NCBI RefSeq assembly: GCF_000379105.1 | Contig: NZ_KB900609.1 | Span: forward strand, 4,199,557-4,263,556 | DNA length: 64,000 bases | From: Methylobacterium sp. WSM2598 | Lineage (GTDB): Bacteria; Pseudomonadota; Alphaproteobacteria; Rhizobiales; Beijerinckiaceae | Reading direction: 5' to 3' | Part shown: in pieces, positions 50,718 to 59,083 of the stretch | How positions within the stretch are numbered: position 1 is the stretch's first letter | Layout: each line of letters starts with the position of its first letter | Program-made: the position numbers and the translations under genes | The notes under the pieces: generated by a model | Database searches by the model: none | Seen by the model: the letters and a program-made list of their open reading frames with translations, nothing else | Told to the model about the DNA's origin: nothing

Positions 50718-51458
50718 TCAGGCACCTGCGCGGGACGCATTCGGGTCCGGCGCCCCGCTGCCGCTTGCGTCCGGCCGAGTCTCGCGAATGATCGCGCCAT
50801 CCTCGATCTGCACGATCCGGTCGGCGAAGTGGAACAGCCGCGCGTCGTGGGTCACGACCAGGACGGCGCGCCCTCGCGCCCTGGCGATCGAGGACAGGAT
50901 GGCCATGACAGCCCTGCCGTTCTCCGTGTCGAGCGCGGCCGTCGGCTCGTCCGCGAGGATGATCGAGGGATCGGCGACCAGGGCGCGCGCGATCGCAACG
51001 CGCTGCTGCTCGCCGCCGCTCAGCTCGCGCGGGAAGGACTTCAGCTTGGCCGACAGACCAACGCTGCCGAGGACCGCGACGCTCTTGGCCACCGCCTCGG
51101 GGCCGCGCTCGCCGCGAACGTCGAGCGCCAGTTGCACGTTCTCCGCCGAGGTGAGCGTCGAGAACAGGTGGTAGGACTGGAAGACGAAGCCGATGTGCTG
51201 CCGCCGGATGGCCGCCAGCGCTTCGGGACGGGCGTCGCGGGCCGACACGCCGCAGACCCGCACGGTGCCGCTCGTGGGCGTCAGCATGCAGCCCAGAATG
51301 GACAGCAAGGTCGTCTTGCCGCTGCCCGATGGCCCCGCGAGGATGGTCAATTCGTGGCTGCGGATCGTCAGATCGAGCGTCCGCAATGCCTCGACGCAGG
51401 TCGGCCCGCGCCCGTAGGTCTTGCTGACCCGTTCGGCTTCGATGATCGCCGCATTCAT
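50718..51458 (-). CDS. ABC transporter ATP-binding protein (DevA/LolD-like)
   Basis: The 246-residue ATPase has Walker A GPSGSGKTT (42-50), Q-loop FVFQSYHLF, signature ELSGGEQQR (145-153), Walker B SIILADEP (165-172) and the switch His (VVTHD). It is of the MacB/LolD/DevA type that partners FtsX-like permeases. It overlaps the permease gene by four bases (ATGA). Together they make an exporter or a mechanotransmitting ABC complex; the third (HlyD-like) subunit common in DevBCA systems is missing here. Confidence 0.85.
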   Translation of the reverse strand: MNAAIIEAERVSKTYGRGPTCVEALRTLDLTIRSHELTILAGPSGSGKTTLLSILGCMLTPTSGTVRVCGVSARDARPEALAAIRRQHIGFVFQSYHLFSTLTSAENVQLALDVRGERGPEAVAKSVAVLGSVGLSAKLKSFPRELSGGEQQRVAIARALVADPSIILADEPTAALDTENGRAVMAILSSIARARGRAVLVVTHDARLFHFADRIVQIEDGAIIRETRPDASGSGAPDPNASRAGA

Positions 51459-52585
51459 CGCGTGAGCACGCTTGCGGGATCGACACGGATGATCCGCACG
51501 ATCGAAGCCACCCCCGACGCGACGCACATGACGAGCGTCACCGCGAAGGCAATCGTGACGAGGCCGGGGGTGATGACGACTGGGATGATGCTCGTCGCGG
51601 TGAGGTGTCCGACCGCGATGCTGATCACGGTGGCGACCGAGAGGCCGATCAGCGCGTTGACGAGCGCTTGGCAGGCGATGACCCGGTAGATGTAGCGGTT
51701 GGAGGCGCCGATCGCCCGCACCATCGCGAATTCGTAGAGGTGCTCCTTCGTGCTGGAGTAGAGCGTCTGCGCGATGATCACTGTTCCCACGATCACCGAC
51801 AGCAAGGCTCCCGCGACGAGTGCCGCGCCGGCTCCGGTCCGATAGAGCCAGAAGTTGCGGGAGCGCGCGCGGAACTGATCCGGCGTGAGGGCCTCGATGC
51901 CGGAGATGCGCGAGAGGGCGTCCTGACGGAGGCGTTCGAGGTCGGCTCCGGGCTTCATCCTGACGAGGAAGTACGTGACGAGGTTCGCGGGCAGCCCGAC
52001 ATAGGACCGGGCGTTGCGGAAATCGGCGAAGACGTAGGGCCTGGTCGTGAAGGAGCGGAGGCCGGAGGTCACCGGGCCGACCGTGACCGGGTGACCGCGC
52101 ACCTGCGCCGCCTCGCCGCGCGCGGAAACCCCGAGCTCGGCGGCGTAGGAGCGTTCGAGGGTGACCGTGCCCGGGGCCGCGAGGTCGTCGAGCCCGCCCT
52201 CGACGATGTTCCATGGTGCCAAGCCCGAAGCGGGGTCCGAGGCGATGACGAAGATGCCGACCAGCCCGCCTTCGGGCGGGATCCAGGCGGAGAAGCCCGC
52301 CACCACCGGAATCGCGTCCGCCACCCCGTCGAGGGCGCGCAACTCCTCCCGCATGTCCGAGTCCAGGATCGAGAGGTCCTCGAAGTATTGCGTCCCCTTC
52401 GACATGATCCAGATGTCGGCCGAGGTATGATCGACGATGAGCGTCACCATGCGCCCGAAGCCGTAGAACAGGCCCATCTGCACCAGGATGAGAACCACCG
52501 AGAACACGATACCGGTCACCGCGGCCGCGAAGCGGAGCCGGTCCTGGAACAGATTTCGAAGCGCCAGGGTCAGGACGAGCGGCAT
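51455..52585 (-). CDS. ABC transporter permease (DevC/FtsX-like)
   Basis: The 376-residue permease has one N-terminal helix (about 20-42, FAAAVTGIVFSVVLILVQMGL), a 200-residue periplasmic domain and three C-terminal helices (about 255-370) as in MacB/FtsX/DevC proteins. The motif FYGFGRMVTLIVDHTSADIWIM matches the DevC branch. ATG 52585 is chosen; a TTG four codons upstream is an alternative. It probably exports a lipid, peptide or glycolipid with the ATPase that overlaps it. A TTGA-N6-TCAA box lies 63 bp upstream. Confidence 0.82.
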   Translation of the reverse strand: MPLVLTLALRNLFQDRLRFAAAVTGIVFSVVLILVQMGLFYGFGRMVTLIVDHTSADIWIMSKGTQYFEDLSILDSDMREELRALDGVADAIPVVAGFSAWIPPEGGLVGIFVIASDPASGLAPWNIVEGGLDDLAAPGTVTLERSYAAELGVSARGEAAQVRGHPVTVGPVTSGLRSFTTRPYVFADFRNARSYVGLPANLVTYFLVRMKPGADLERLRQDALSRISGIEALTPDQFRARSRNFWLYRTGAGAALVAGALLSVIVGTVIIAQTLYSSTKEHLYEFAMVRAIGASNRYIYRVIACQALVNALIGLSVATVISIAVGHLTATSIIPVVITPGLVTIAFAVTLVMCVASGVASIVRIIRVDPASVLTR

Positions 52586-52647
52586 TCCGGAGTCCAACTT
52601 GCGCGATCAGCAGGTGCGAATTAGAACATGATCTTCGGCAAGGCTAC

Positions 52648-52661
52648 TTGATCCGGGTCAA
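52648..52661 (-). promoter_or_regulatory. perfect FNR/FixK-type palindrome TTGA-TCCGGG-TCAA
   Basis: Both halves exact. It lies 63 bp upstream of the DevC-like permease and immediately (2 bp) upstream of the ATG of the divergent secreted-protein gene; this suggests that it drives the ABC operon, or that the true start of the secreted protein is further downstream than 52664. Confidence 0.6.
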
Positions 52662-52663
52662 CA

Positions 52664-53113
52664 ATGAAGTGCCGAAGCTGGCTCCCTGTGCGGCCGGGCG
52701 GAGCGCATGATGTGCTGGTAGCCCCTTCGCGAACGCATCCATCGCGACCGGGGCTCCGCGGGAGCGCCGGCATCGTCGTCGCCGTGATGGCCCTGGGCCA
52801 CGCGGCGGCCTGGGCGGAGGAGGCCATCGAGGGCCGCTACCTGCAAAATCGCCCCTGCCGCGGCGACAACAGCGATCCCGCAAACCTCAAGGTGGCGATC
52901 ACACCACAAAATATCACGTATTCGGGCGGGACCTGCGCGATCAAATCCAGACGCAGCGACGGCACCAAGATCATCTTCGCGGTTTCGTGCCGGTTCCGCG
53001 GGGGCGGCACGATGGGCTCGGACATCGCCTTCACACCCGGGCAGGGTGGAACATGGCATATGACCGAGAGGGAAGGCACGTTCGAAGCCGACATTCACCG
53101 GTGCCCGGACTGA
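52664..53113 (+). CDS. small secreted protein, conserved hypothetical
   Basis: The 149-residue frame includes a signal-like helix (about 35-52, GIVVAVMALGHAAAWAEEA) and a mature part IEGRYLQNRPCRGDNSDPAN, ITPQNITYSGGTCAIKS, ending EADIHRC with four cysteines. The first 30 residues are basic and unlike a signal peptide, and a regulatory palindrome ends two bases before this ATG, so translation may start lower down (for example a GTG near 52769). Family of unknown function. It is divergent from the ABC permease. Confidence 0.55.
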   Translation: MKCRSWLPVRPGGAHDVLVAPSRTHPSRPGLRGSAGIVVAVMALGHAAAWAEEAIEGRYLQNRPCRGDNSDPANLKVAITPQNITYSGGTCAIKSRRSDGTKIIFAVSCRFRGGGTMGSDIAFTPGQGGTWHMTEREGTFEADIHRCPD

Positions 53114-53401
53114 TCCCAGGACGTCTCTCACCGGCAGGTCGGACCTTCCCTCCTTCGGACATGCCGCAGCGCGCGTCGGTCCCTCCTGGGACCCGCAAGA
53201 GCATCGCGATTGGCGCCTGCGCGGCTCGGGCCGCGGGCGGTCTCCTCGACCGGCGACCATCGGCCTCCGGACAAGCGTCCTGCGGGCCTCCGCCAAGTCC
53301 AGGTCGGTCGCCTGCGCCGCGTCGAGGATGAGGGGTGCCGGCCCTCCCCGCGCGCCGGCCTTCAGCGTCGAGCGCGCGGCTTGCGCAGGTTCCGGGCCCG
53401 C

Positions 53402-53656
53402 CTACCGGGCGATGGCGGCGGAGGACATCTCAGCGCGATCCAGCGCGTTGAAGACCTGGCGGCACGCGGTGCTGAGGATTTTACGCTGGCGTCGCAGGCA
53501 CGCCCTGATCGCCGGGACGTCCGGGATCTCGCTGCTGCAGAGACGCCACACGTCCGGGGTGCAGGCCGCTCGGTCGGCCGCCGTTTCCGCCAAGCTGGTG
53601 GTTGCCGTACAGACGATCAGGCCGACGGTGGCGACACCGAAACCAAGCTTACGCAT
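53402..53656 (-). CDS. small secreted Cys-rich protein
   Basis: The 84-residue product has a signal peptide (1-23, SLAE) and a compact mature domain with five cysteines spaced AACTPDVWRLCSSEIPDVPA then IRACLRRQRKILSTACRQVF. Such short cysteine-rich periplasmic proteins are frequent in Hyphomicrobiales, with unknown function. A TTGC-rich leader with GGGAGAC precedes the ATG. It stands between two other small secreted-protein genes. Confidence 0.65.
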   Translation of the reverse strand: MRKLGFGVATVGLIVCTATTSLAETAADRAACTPDVWRLCSSEIPDVPAIRACLRRQRKILSTACRQVFNALDRAEMSSAAIAR

Positions 53657-54029
53657 GCTCGTCTCCCTGAAGGCAAGTTCTCCCAGCTCTCCATCCCCGT
53701 CACGTGATGGAGCGCATTTTTTCTTAATTGGCTACATAGATCGGGCGCCAAGCCACGTCTGCGCCATGACACGTGGCAAATTTTTTCGTTTAATGCTGAA
53801 TTTCGTCAGCATCTCGCGCCGAATGTTCGAACAACGGCGCCTTCTACAGACAGGTTAACGCATGGCTTGGCCGTGGCAAGTGGGAGATGCGAGAAAATTG
53901 CAGAGCTTTTGGCGGCACCGGGCCGGAAGCATCGGCCCAGCGTCGGGTCGGCCGGGTTTGAACCTTGCCGAACCCGCCCGCGGCCTGAGATACCTCCCGC
54001 TCGCGCATCGACCGCGAGGAGCATCGGCT
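53657..54029. other. A/T-rich intergenic region
   Basis: This 373-bp gap contains an A/T-rich block (53715-53830), a hairpin-plus-T-run terminator (53752-53786) and promoter DNA for the small secreted gene that starts at 54030. I see no gene; the terminator has no identified transcript in front of it. Confidence 0.5.
53752..53786 (+). terminator. intrinsic terminator
   Basis: GCCACGT (53752-53758) pairs with ACGTGGC (53771-53777), followed by AAA and six T residues (53781-53786). It points rightward; the nearest rightward gene upstream ends at 53113, leaving over 600 bp unexplained. The block could instead end a short untranslated transcript. Confidence 0.45.
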
Positions 54030-54380
54030 TTGTCGGTCAAGAACAGTGCTGCCGTACTTGCGCTGGTGACAGCAGTCGCGGCGCCCATCGCGGCCCGAGC
54101 CTGGGGCATTCCCGGGTGCGCCAACCTCCCCGAGTACAATCGGGCCCTGGGCGCCCTCCAAGGACTGACAACCTGCGGCATGACCATCGAAGAGGCTCGC
54201 CGCGTGGTCGCGGCTCATGCCGGCCCGGCAGCCGCGGATCAACCCGTGGGGCCGGCACCGCGCGCCCATCAGCGCGGTCAGCGAAGGCCGCCCCATGTCC
54301 AGGCACCGGGCCGCGACGTCACATCGCCTCACGCCGATCCGAAACGCCGCGCTCGGACGCCCAAGGGCAGCCCAGGGTAG
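54030..54380 (+). CDS. small secreted protein (TTG start)
   Basis: The 116-residue product starts at a TTG with GAGGAG eight bases upstream. Residues 1-25 (SVKNSAAVLALVTAVAAPIA) form a signal peptide; the next 40 (WGIPGCANLPEYNRALGALQ, TTCGMTIEEARRVVAAHAG) contain two cysteines; the tail is basic and low-complexity. No family recognised. The rare start codon and weak tail keep confidence moderate. Confidence 0.45.
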   Translation: MSVKNSAAVLALVTAVAAPIAARAWGIPGCANLPEYNRALGALQGLTTCGMTIEEARRVVAAHAGPAAADQPVGPAPRAHQRGQRRPPHVQAPGRDVTSPHADPKRRARTPKGSPG

Positions 54381-54534
54381 CAGGACGGGTTGGGATGCCC
54401 GCCGCGCGTTCTGCTGCCGGCAGGATTGCATCGAGCAGCCCGCGGCAGCCTGCAGCCAACCGAACCGGACATCCCGACCCGGCGATGGCGGCGGCCCGGC
54501 CGCGACGCGTTCACCGGGCGCGAGGCGCGCCCCA

Positions 54535-54655
54535 CGGACATCCTCATCCGACATCCGGTTGATGGCTTCGCCATCTCCCATGTCGGCCATGCGGATGTCG
54601 GCGTCGCTCAGGCCTGTGATACGCGATCCGCTTTGATCAAGCGGATCGCGTATCA
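54535..54655 (-). repeat. dispersed hairpin repeat, copy R7 (inverted)
   Basis: Reverse-oriented copy: ACATCCGGTTGATGGCTTCG, GCCATGCGGATGTCGGCGTC and CGCTCAGGCCTG lead into the hairpin TGATACGCGATCCGCTT-TGATC-AAGCGGATCGCGTATCA (16-bp arms). The hairpin stem starts as in the terminator at 35981-36016, joining the two families. Confidence 0.7.
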
Positions 54656-54830
54656 CCCGTCCGCTCGCGTCGCGGACCAGAGCGGGCGAAGGCCGCGCCA
54701 AGCACCTGCCGGGAGGGATCCTGCGGGGGCTGGTCGCCGCACCGGCGCCCGGGTCAACCAGACCTGCCGGCCCGGCCGCCGCCCCTCCTGCCACGCACGA
54801 CGGACTCGCCGCGATCCGCGCCAAAAGAAG

Positions 54831-54866
54831 AGGCGCCCGGACGCGTGACCGTGCCGGGCGCCTTTT
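54831..54866. terminator. bidirectional intrinsic terminator
   Basis: AGGCGCCCGG (54831-54840) pairs with CCGGGCGCCT (54854-54863); a TTTT follows on the right, and an A-rich CCAAAAGAAG precedes it on the left, so it can work in both directions. It would end the small secreted gene (rightward) and the epimerase gene (leftward). Confidence 0.65.
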
Positions 54867-55232
54867 GAAGGCGTGCGGCCCATCGTGATCGAGGACGTGG
54901 ATGCGGACCGCGACTGACACTTGGATTGTCATGGTTAACAAATCGTGACCAGCAACAGGACCAACGCCCCGCATCGGGCGACGAGGCAACACGCGCCGGC
55001 AGCTCGAACCGGTCGGCCGCACGGATCCCGCTGAGGCCGAGGCGCGCCGCCATGCCCGGGCGCAGGAGCAGGCCCTGGCCGCCCGATCCGAACCAGGCGG
55101 CCTCCGCGAAGCCCGGGGGGTGGTTCACTCGGTCGCCACGGGGCCCAGCTGGATGGAGGCCGGCTCGTGCCGTCCCGAGCGGCGGGGCCGCGGGCTCGCC
55201 GAGCGGTACGGGGCCGCTCACCGCGGTTCCGC
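54867..55232. other. intergenic region, nothing recognised
   Basis: 366 bp between the terminator and the epimerase stop. G/C-rich shadow frames only. One A/T-rich spot (54930-54955) contains GGTTAACAAATCG; no family of repeat or motif found. Confidence 0.45.
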
Positions 55233-56306
55233 TCAGGCCGCGTCCGAGGTGTTGCGCGAGATGGGCGCAACCGGGTGAGCGTGACCCTGAGCAGCCGTGC
55301 CTGCGCCCGGCGCGGCCGCATCGCCGCGCGAGGTCGCACCGCTCATGAGCCAGGCCACCGCCAGCGCCAGGGCTTCGTCGATCGGTCTCGGCCTGTATCC
55401 GAGTTCCCTGCGGGCCTTGCCGTCGTCGAACGGGGCCGAGCGACGCGCGAGGCGCACACCTTCGCGCGTGGCGACCGGAGGGCGTCGCGTGAGGTGATCG
55501 GCGGCCCACTCGGCCACGGCCGCCACCGTCATGGCGATGCCGGCCGGGAGCGCCACGGACGGCATCGGCCGGCCCGACAGATGCTCCAGCCTGGCCAGGA
55601 GTTGCCGAAGCCGAACGTTCTCACCGCCCAGCACGTAGCGCTGACCAGGACGCCCCCGCGCGCCCGCGAGGCGGAGCCCTTCGGCTGCGTCGCGCACGTC
55701 GACGAGGTTCAGCGTGCAATCAAGGAAGACCGGTGCATGCCCGTTCAGGAACAGGGACAGCATGGCCGCGGGCGGCGTCATGTTCCGGTCGTCGGGCCCG
55801 ATCGGCACCGTGGGGCTCGCGATCACGATGTGGCGTCCGGCCGCCGCGGCGGCGAGCGCTGCCTGTTCGGCGAGGCATTTCGACCGCGTATAGGGACCGG
55901 ACATCCGGTCGAGGGGCGGGAGATCGTCCCCGCGCACCGGCGCAACGTCGCGCGATCGGGTGAGCAGCACGGCCTCGGTCGAGCAATGGACCACCCGCAC
56001 CGCGGCAGGCGCGGCGGCCAGCAGGCACCTCGTCCCGTTCGCGTGGACGCGGGCGAAGGCCCCCCGGTCGGCGGACCACAGGTGCGGGATCCCGGCGAGA
56101 TGGTAGACCTGCCCGACCCCGTTCATCGCGACCGAGAGCGCGGCTTCGTCGAGCACGGAGCCGCGGCGATACTCGACGCAAGCCGGAAGGCCGTGCGGGT
56201 CGCCGCAATCGAACACCCGCACGGTACGCCCGGCGGCAAGCAGCGACGCGACCAGATGCCGGCCGATGAAACCGCATCCACCCGTGACGAGATCGACGGA
56301 GGGCAT
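55233..56306 (-). CDS. NAD(P)-dependent epimerase/dehydratase, HpnA-like
   Basis: The 357-residue extended SDR has the nucleotide motif TGGCGFIG (8-15) and the catalytic Tyr139-x3-Lys143 (GPYTRSKCLAE). The C-terminal half (NLVDVRDAAEGLRLAGARGR, GQRYVLGGENVRLRQLLARL, GRPMPSVALP, then FDDGKARRELGYRPRPIDEA) closely follows the HpnA branch associated with hopanoid synthesis. No other hopanoid gene is here, so a glycan- or lipid-modifying role is equally possible. An exact TTGA-N6-TCAA box lies 53 bp upstream. The last 30 residues are low-complexity. Confidence 0.78.
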   Translation of the reverse strand: MPSVDLVTGGCGFIGRHLVASLLAAGRTVRVFDCGDPHGLPACVEYRRGSVLDEAALSVAMNGVGQVYHLAGIPHLWSADRGAFARVHANGTRCLLAAAPAAVRVVHCSTEAVLLTRSRDVAPVRGDDLPPLDRMSGPYTRSKCLAEQAALAAAAAGRHIVIASPTVPIGPDDRNMTPPAAMLSLFLNGHAPVFLDCTLNLVDVRDAAEGLRLAGARGRPGQRYVLGGENVRLRQLLARLEHLSGRPMPSVALPAGIAMTVAAVAEWAADHLTRRPPVATREGVRLARRSAPFDDGKARRELGYRPRPIDEALALAVAWLMSGATSRGDAAAPGAGTAAQGHAHPVAPISRNTSDAA

Positions 56307-56359
56307 CGGTAGCCTCAGCAGATCGATAGAGAATGCTAACGCCCCACCGTGATGTGCAA

Positions 56360-56373
56360 TTGATCTTGCTCAA
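56360..56373 (-). promoter_or_regulatory. perfect FNR/FixK-type palindrome TTGA-TCTTGC-TCAA
   Basis: Both halves exact, extended on one side to CAATTGATC. It lies 53 bp upstream of the epimerase ATG in an A/T-richer patch, the usual place for an activating FNR/FixK site. The ATP-grasp gene upstream ends at 56453, so the box belongs to the epimerase. Confidence 0.6.
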
Positions 56374-56452
56374 GATGCTCCGAACGGCCGTGCGCCGTGT
56401 CCGGCCTTCGGGTGGGGTGGCCGCGACGCTGCGGCCCCCGCGGGCCGGACGC

Positions 56453-57721
56453 TCACGCCATCTCACGGATCTGCCGCATGGCTTCCGGCGTCAGGAGATG
56501 AGCGCCCCATCCGCGCCGCACCACCGCCCCGGCTCCGCCCGGCCGTGCGAGAAGCGCCAGCGCCGCACCGATCACCGGCAGGGCACTCGGCGGGTCGAGA
56601 CGCACCGGGGTCAACTCCTCCCGCGCCTGCGCGAACGGGCCCGAGGCCGCGAGAAGCTGCGCGGCCGTCGCGAGCACGGCCCGGCGGTTGCCGCTTCGGA
56701 GCGCCGCACCCAGGAGCGCCTGCAACGAGAGGCGTGTGCGAATTCCCGGCCGCCCCGTGAGGCAGCGCGGCACGGGTCGTCCCAAGGACACCTGGACCAG
56801 CAGATCCGCGAGGTTGAGGCCCGCGAGGGTGGCGGCCATCGGCTCGACGAGGCGCGGATTGCCGTCGATGTAGAGCGGGTGCGCCCCGCTCTCGTCGATG
56901 AAGTAGTCGACGGACAAGGCCCCGTGCCAGGCCAAGTGTGCACCGATTCGGGCGAGGTCGCCCGCGACTCCGGGCCGGTGGACGCTCTCCTTGAGGGCCG
57001 CTCCACCCCCGGCTCCCTCGATGAGGCGGCGCGTGGCGTGAAATCCGACGAGGCGCCCCTCCTGGAACACCGCCTGGGCCTGCTCCAGCGGCGCGCTCAC
57101 CCACTCCTGCACGAGGATCGGTTCGCCCGCGGCCGTCGTCCGCGCGATCTCGGCCGCGGCGCGGTCCCGGTCCGCCCGGCACCGGATCGGCCACGTGCTG
57201 CGGCTCGCCGTGCCCAGGGCCGCCTTCACCACGAAAGGGTAAGCCTCGTGCCGGGCGATGCCGCGCGGGTCGTCGAGGAGGATCGTTCGCGGCTGAGGCA
57301 GGGCGAGTTCGGTCAGGAGATCGCGAAATTCGAGCTTCGTCTGAACGCGCTCGAAGCAGGCGAAGGCCGGAACGGCCAGGGCCGCCAGCGGGTGCAGCTC
57401 GTCGGCGACGCGGGAGACGAGGTAGGCCTGCTCGTGGATCGGGAGAAGAACGTCGAATCTGTCCTGCGCCAGCACCTGGCGCAGGAACCGCCGAAAGCCC
57501 TTCGGATCCGTGCCGAGCGGCGGGCAGCGGTAGCCGCGAGAGACGAAGCGTGAGAACCGCCCGAGGCAGAACGGCGCCGGGTCGCAGAACGCGATCTCGT
57601 GTCCTGCGAGCGCCAGGGCCGTGATGGCTTGGCGGGCAGAGGTGCTGCCGCCTTCGGTCAGGAGAACGCGCACGCGGTGCTCAGCCCAGGTCACCCGGTC
57701 ATGCCATGGCGGGCTTTTCAC
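56453..57721 (-). CDS. ATP-grasp domain protein
   Basis: The 422-residue protein has a preATP-grasp region (VRVLLTEGGSTSARQAITAL, about 18-37), then an ATP-grasp fold: YPFVVKAALGTASRST (about 165-180), PILVQEWVSAPL, and the metal-binding end HPLYIDGNPRLVEP (about 280-293, with the Asp-Gly-Asn-Pro-Arg motif). Such enzymes ligate a carboxylate to an amine, thiol or other nucleophile with ATP. The Asn-x-Arg segment is intact, so it should be active. The substrate is unknown. It is upstream of the HpnA-like epimerase on the same strand, separated by 146 bp with an FNR box. Confidence 0.75.
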   Translation of the reverse strand: MKSPPWHDRVTWAEHRVRVLLTEGGSTSARQAITALALAGHEIAFCDPAPFCLGRFSRFVSRGYRCPPLGTDPKGFRRFLRQVLAQDRFDVLLPIHEQAYLVSRVADELHPLAALAVPAFACFERVQTKLEFRDLLTELALPQPRTILLDDPRGIARHEAYPFVVKAALGTASRSTWPIRCRADRDRAAAEIARTTAAGEPILVQEWVSAPLEQAQAVFQEGRLVGFHATRRLIEGAGGGAALKESVHRPGVAGDLARIGAHLAWHGALSVDYFIDESGAHPLYIDGNPRLVEPMAATLAGLNLADLLVQVSLGRPVPRCLTGRPGIRTRLSLQALLGAALRSGNRRAVLATAAQLLAASGPFAQAREELTPVRLDPPSALPVIGAALALLARPGGAGAVVRRGWGAHLLTPEAMRQIREMA

Positions 57722-58016
57722 GCTCTATACTGGAGCTTACGCGGATCGGCGCGGAGATCAAAGGCGCGATCGTCGGCCTCGAAGGACCGCCGTCGGGCGC
57801 CGAGCGGCCAATCCGGCGGGCAGTGTCGACGGTCCGGACGTGGCGCGTCATGGCACCTCAGGCCGCGCGACGCCGGACGCGCGAGCCCCCCCGGCCACAG
57901 CGACGCCAGGCGGAAGCGTGTCGGCGCGATGAGGAGACCTCCGCCGGCTGAGACGATCCGCCGGAAGCGACCGAGGCAATCTCCGGAAGGTCGATCATCG
58001 GCCGCACGGCCGCTGA

Positions 58017-58580
58017 TCAGGAGTGATCGCTCCGTTCGATCTCATCGAGCACGGCGTCGGGCGCCACATCCTGTCTGAGCTCATCGACTTCGGGATCGGC
58101 TTCCGTCTCGATGCCCAGCCGCTCCGTGATGGCCGATACCATCGCGACGAGCTTCGTCACCTCGTGCTCGGCCAAGAGGCTGATGTGAAGATCGAGATCA
58201 GCTCGCTTGTCGGCCGCCGCGGCCATGCGGTTCTGGCTGATCAGCACGAAGGTCGACAGGAAGATCGCCTCGACGGACGCCGAGGTGCCCAGGATCACGA
58301 AGGACTCGTCCCACTTTGGCAGGATCGGGAGCAGCCCCGCGTTCACGAGGGTCCAGAAGCCGAAGAGCACGACGTGCAGGTAGACGAATGCCATGCTGCC
58401 CGTGAAGCGCGTGATCGCCTCGGCCACGCGCTCCTGCGCGGAGGCGGCTCGCTCGGCCGCACTCCTGCGCTCCTGCAGCGTCCGGATGTTGCGGATGAGG
58501 GCGGGAGCCAGTCCTTCCGGTTGAGGCGGCGGAAAGGTCGTCCTTGCAGGGGGGCTTTTCCGCTCGTCTTGCCTCGGCAT
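58017..58580 (-). CDS. DUF1003 membrane protein
   Basis: The 187-residue protein has two membrane helices (about 65-85, MAFVYLHVVLFGFWTLVNAG, and 98-118, GTSASVEAIFLSTFVLISQN) followed by a conserved NRMAAAADKRADLDLHISLL helix, the signature of DUF1003 proteins. Family members are cyclic-nucleotide- or ion-linked in annotation only; no reaction is known. ACGAGG precedes the ATG at 58580. The 295-bp gap to the ATP-grasp gene shows nothing besides G/C-rich shadows. Confidence 0.78.
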   Translation of the reverse strand: MPRQDERKSPPARTTFPPPQPEGLAPALIRNIRTLQERRSAAERAASAQERVAEAITRFTGSMAFVYLHVVLFGFWTLVNAGLLPILPKWDESFVILGTSASVEAIFLSTFVLISQNRMAAAADKRADLDLHISLLAEHEVTKLVAMVSAITERLGIETEADPEVDELRQDVAPDAVLDEIERSDHS

Positions 58581-59083
58581 TCGGACGGGCCTCGTGAGGG
58601 GGTTTGCCTGACCAACCAGCCTCCGCAACGGGGTGTTCCCGCCGCGGGACGCGGAGCCACCCCGAGGCGCGTCCCATGAGCGTGCCTGCGCGTCCACGTC
58701 CAGCGACAAGGATGCCGGCACCCGAGCCCAAAGCGGTCGCCGCCAAGTCCTGACTGCCCCGGGCGCCCTCCATGTCCCGCCGCGCCAGCGTCGAGGCGGT
58801 CCCCGGCATGCGTTTCTCCAGCGACGCCGGACAATGTCGCGCTCGATCAAGCGGGTCGTCGCGAAGCGGCCTAGCCTCGCAGGGTGTCCACGCTGACGGC
58901 CGGGCCGCATGGGGCGTCCTCCTGGAAAGTTGCCTCGCGGACGAATTGGCCATCATCGCGCGGACCCGCCGCCTGATCCGCACCATCGAGAGCAAGCACC
59001 CGGTCAAGCTCGCAGCCCGACCCCGACCCGTCAGGCCCCGCGCCGCAACGCCGGTGCGGGGCCGCCAACCCTGTGAGTGGGCT
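58581..59083. other. 503-bp divergent intergenic region
   Basis: Between the leftward DUF1003 gene and the rightward secreted-protein gene. It holds the 17-bp motif at 58835-58851 (toward the right) and a short CCGCCTGATCC stretch. Long frames on both strands have low-complexity products and are not called. Confidence 0.5.
58835..58851 (+). promoter_or_regulatory. 17-bp motif, TGTCGC-GCTC-GATCAAG
   Basis: Perfect right half, one change in the left half. It lies 232 bp before the secreted-protein gene at 59084 in its sense orientation. CCTAGC about 20 bp downstream is a possible -10 element. Confidence 0.5.

Noticed and set aside
55233..57721. Hopanoid biosynthesis cluster
   Set aside because: Only the epimerase resembles an hpn gene; no squalene synthase, squalene-hopene cyclase or radical SAM hpn genes are present.
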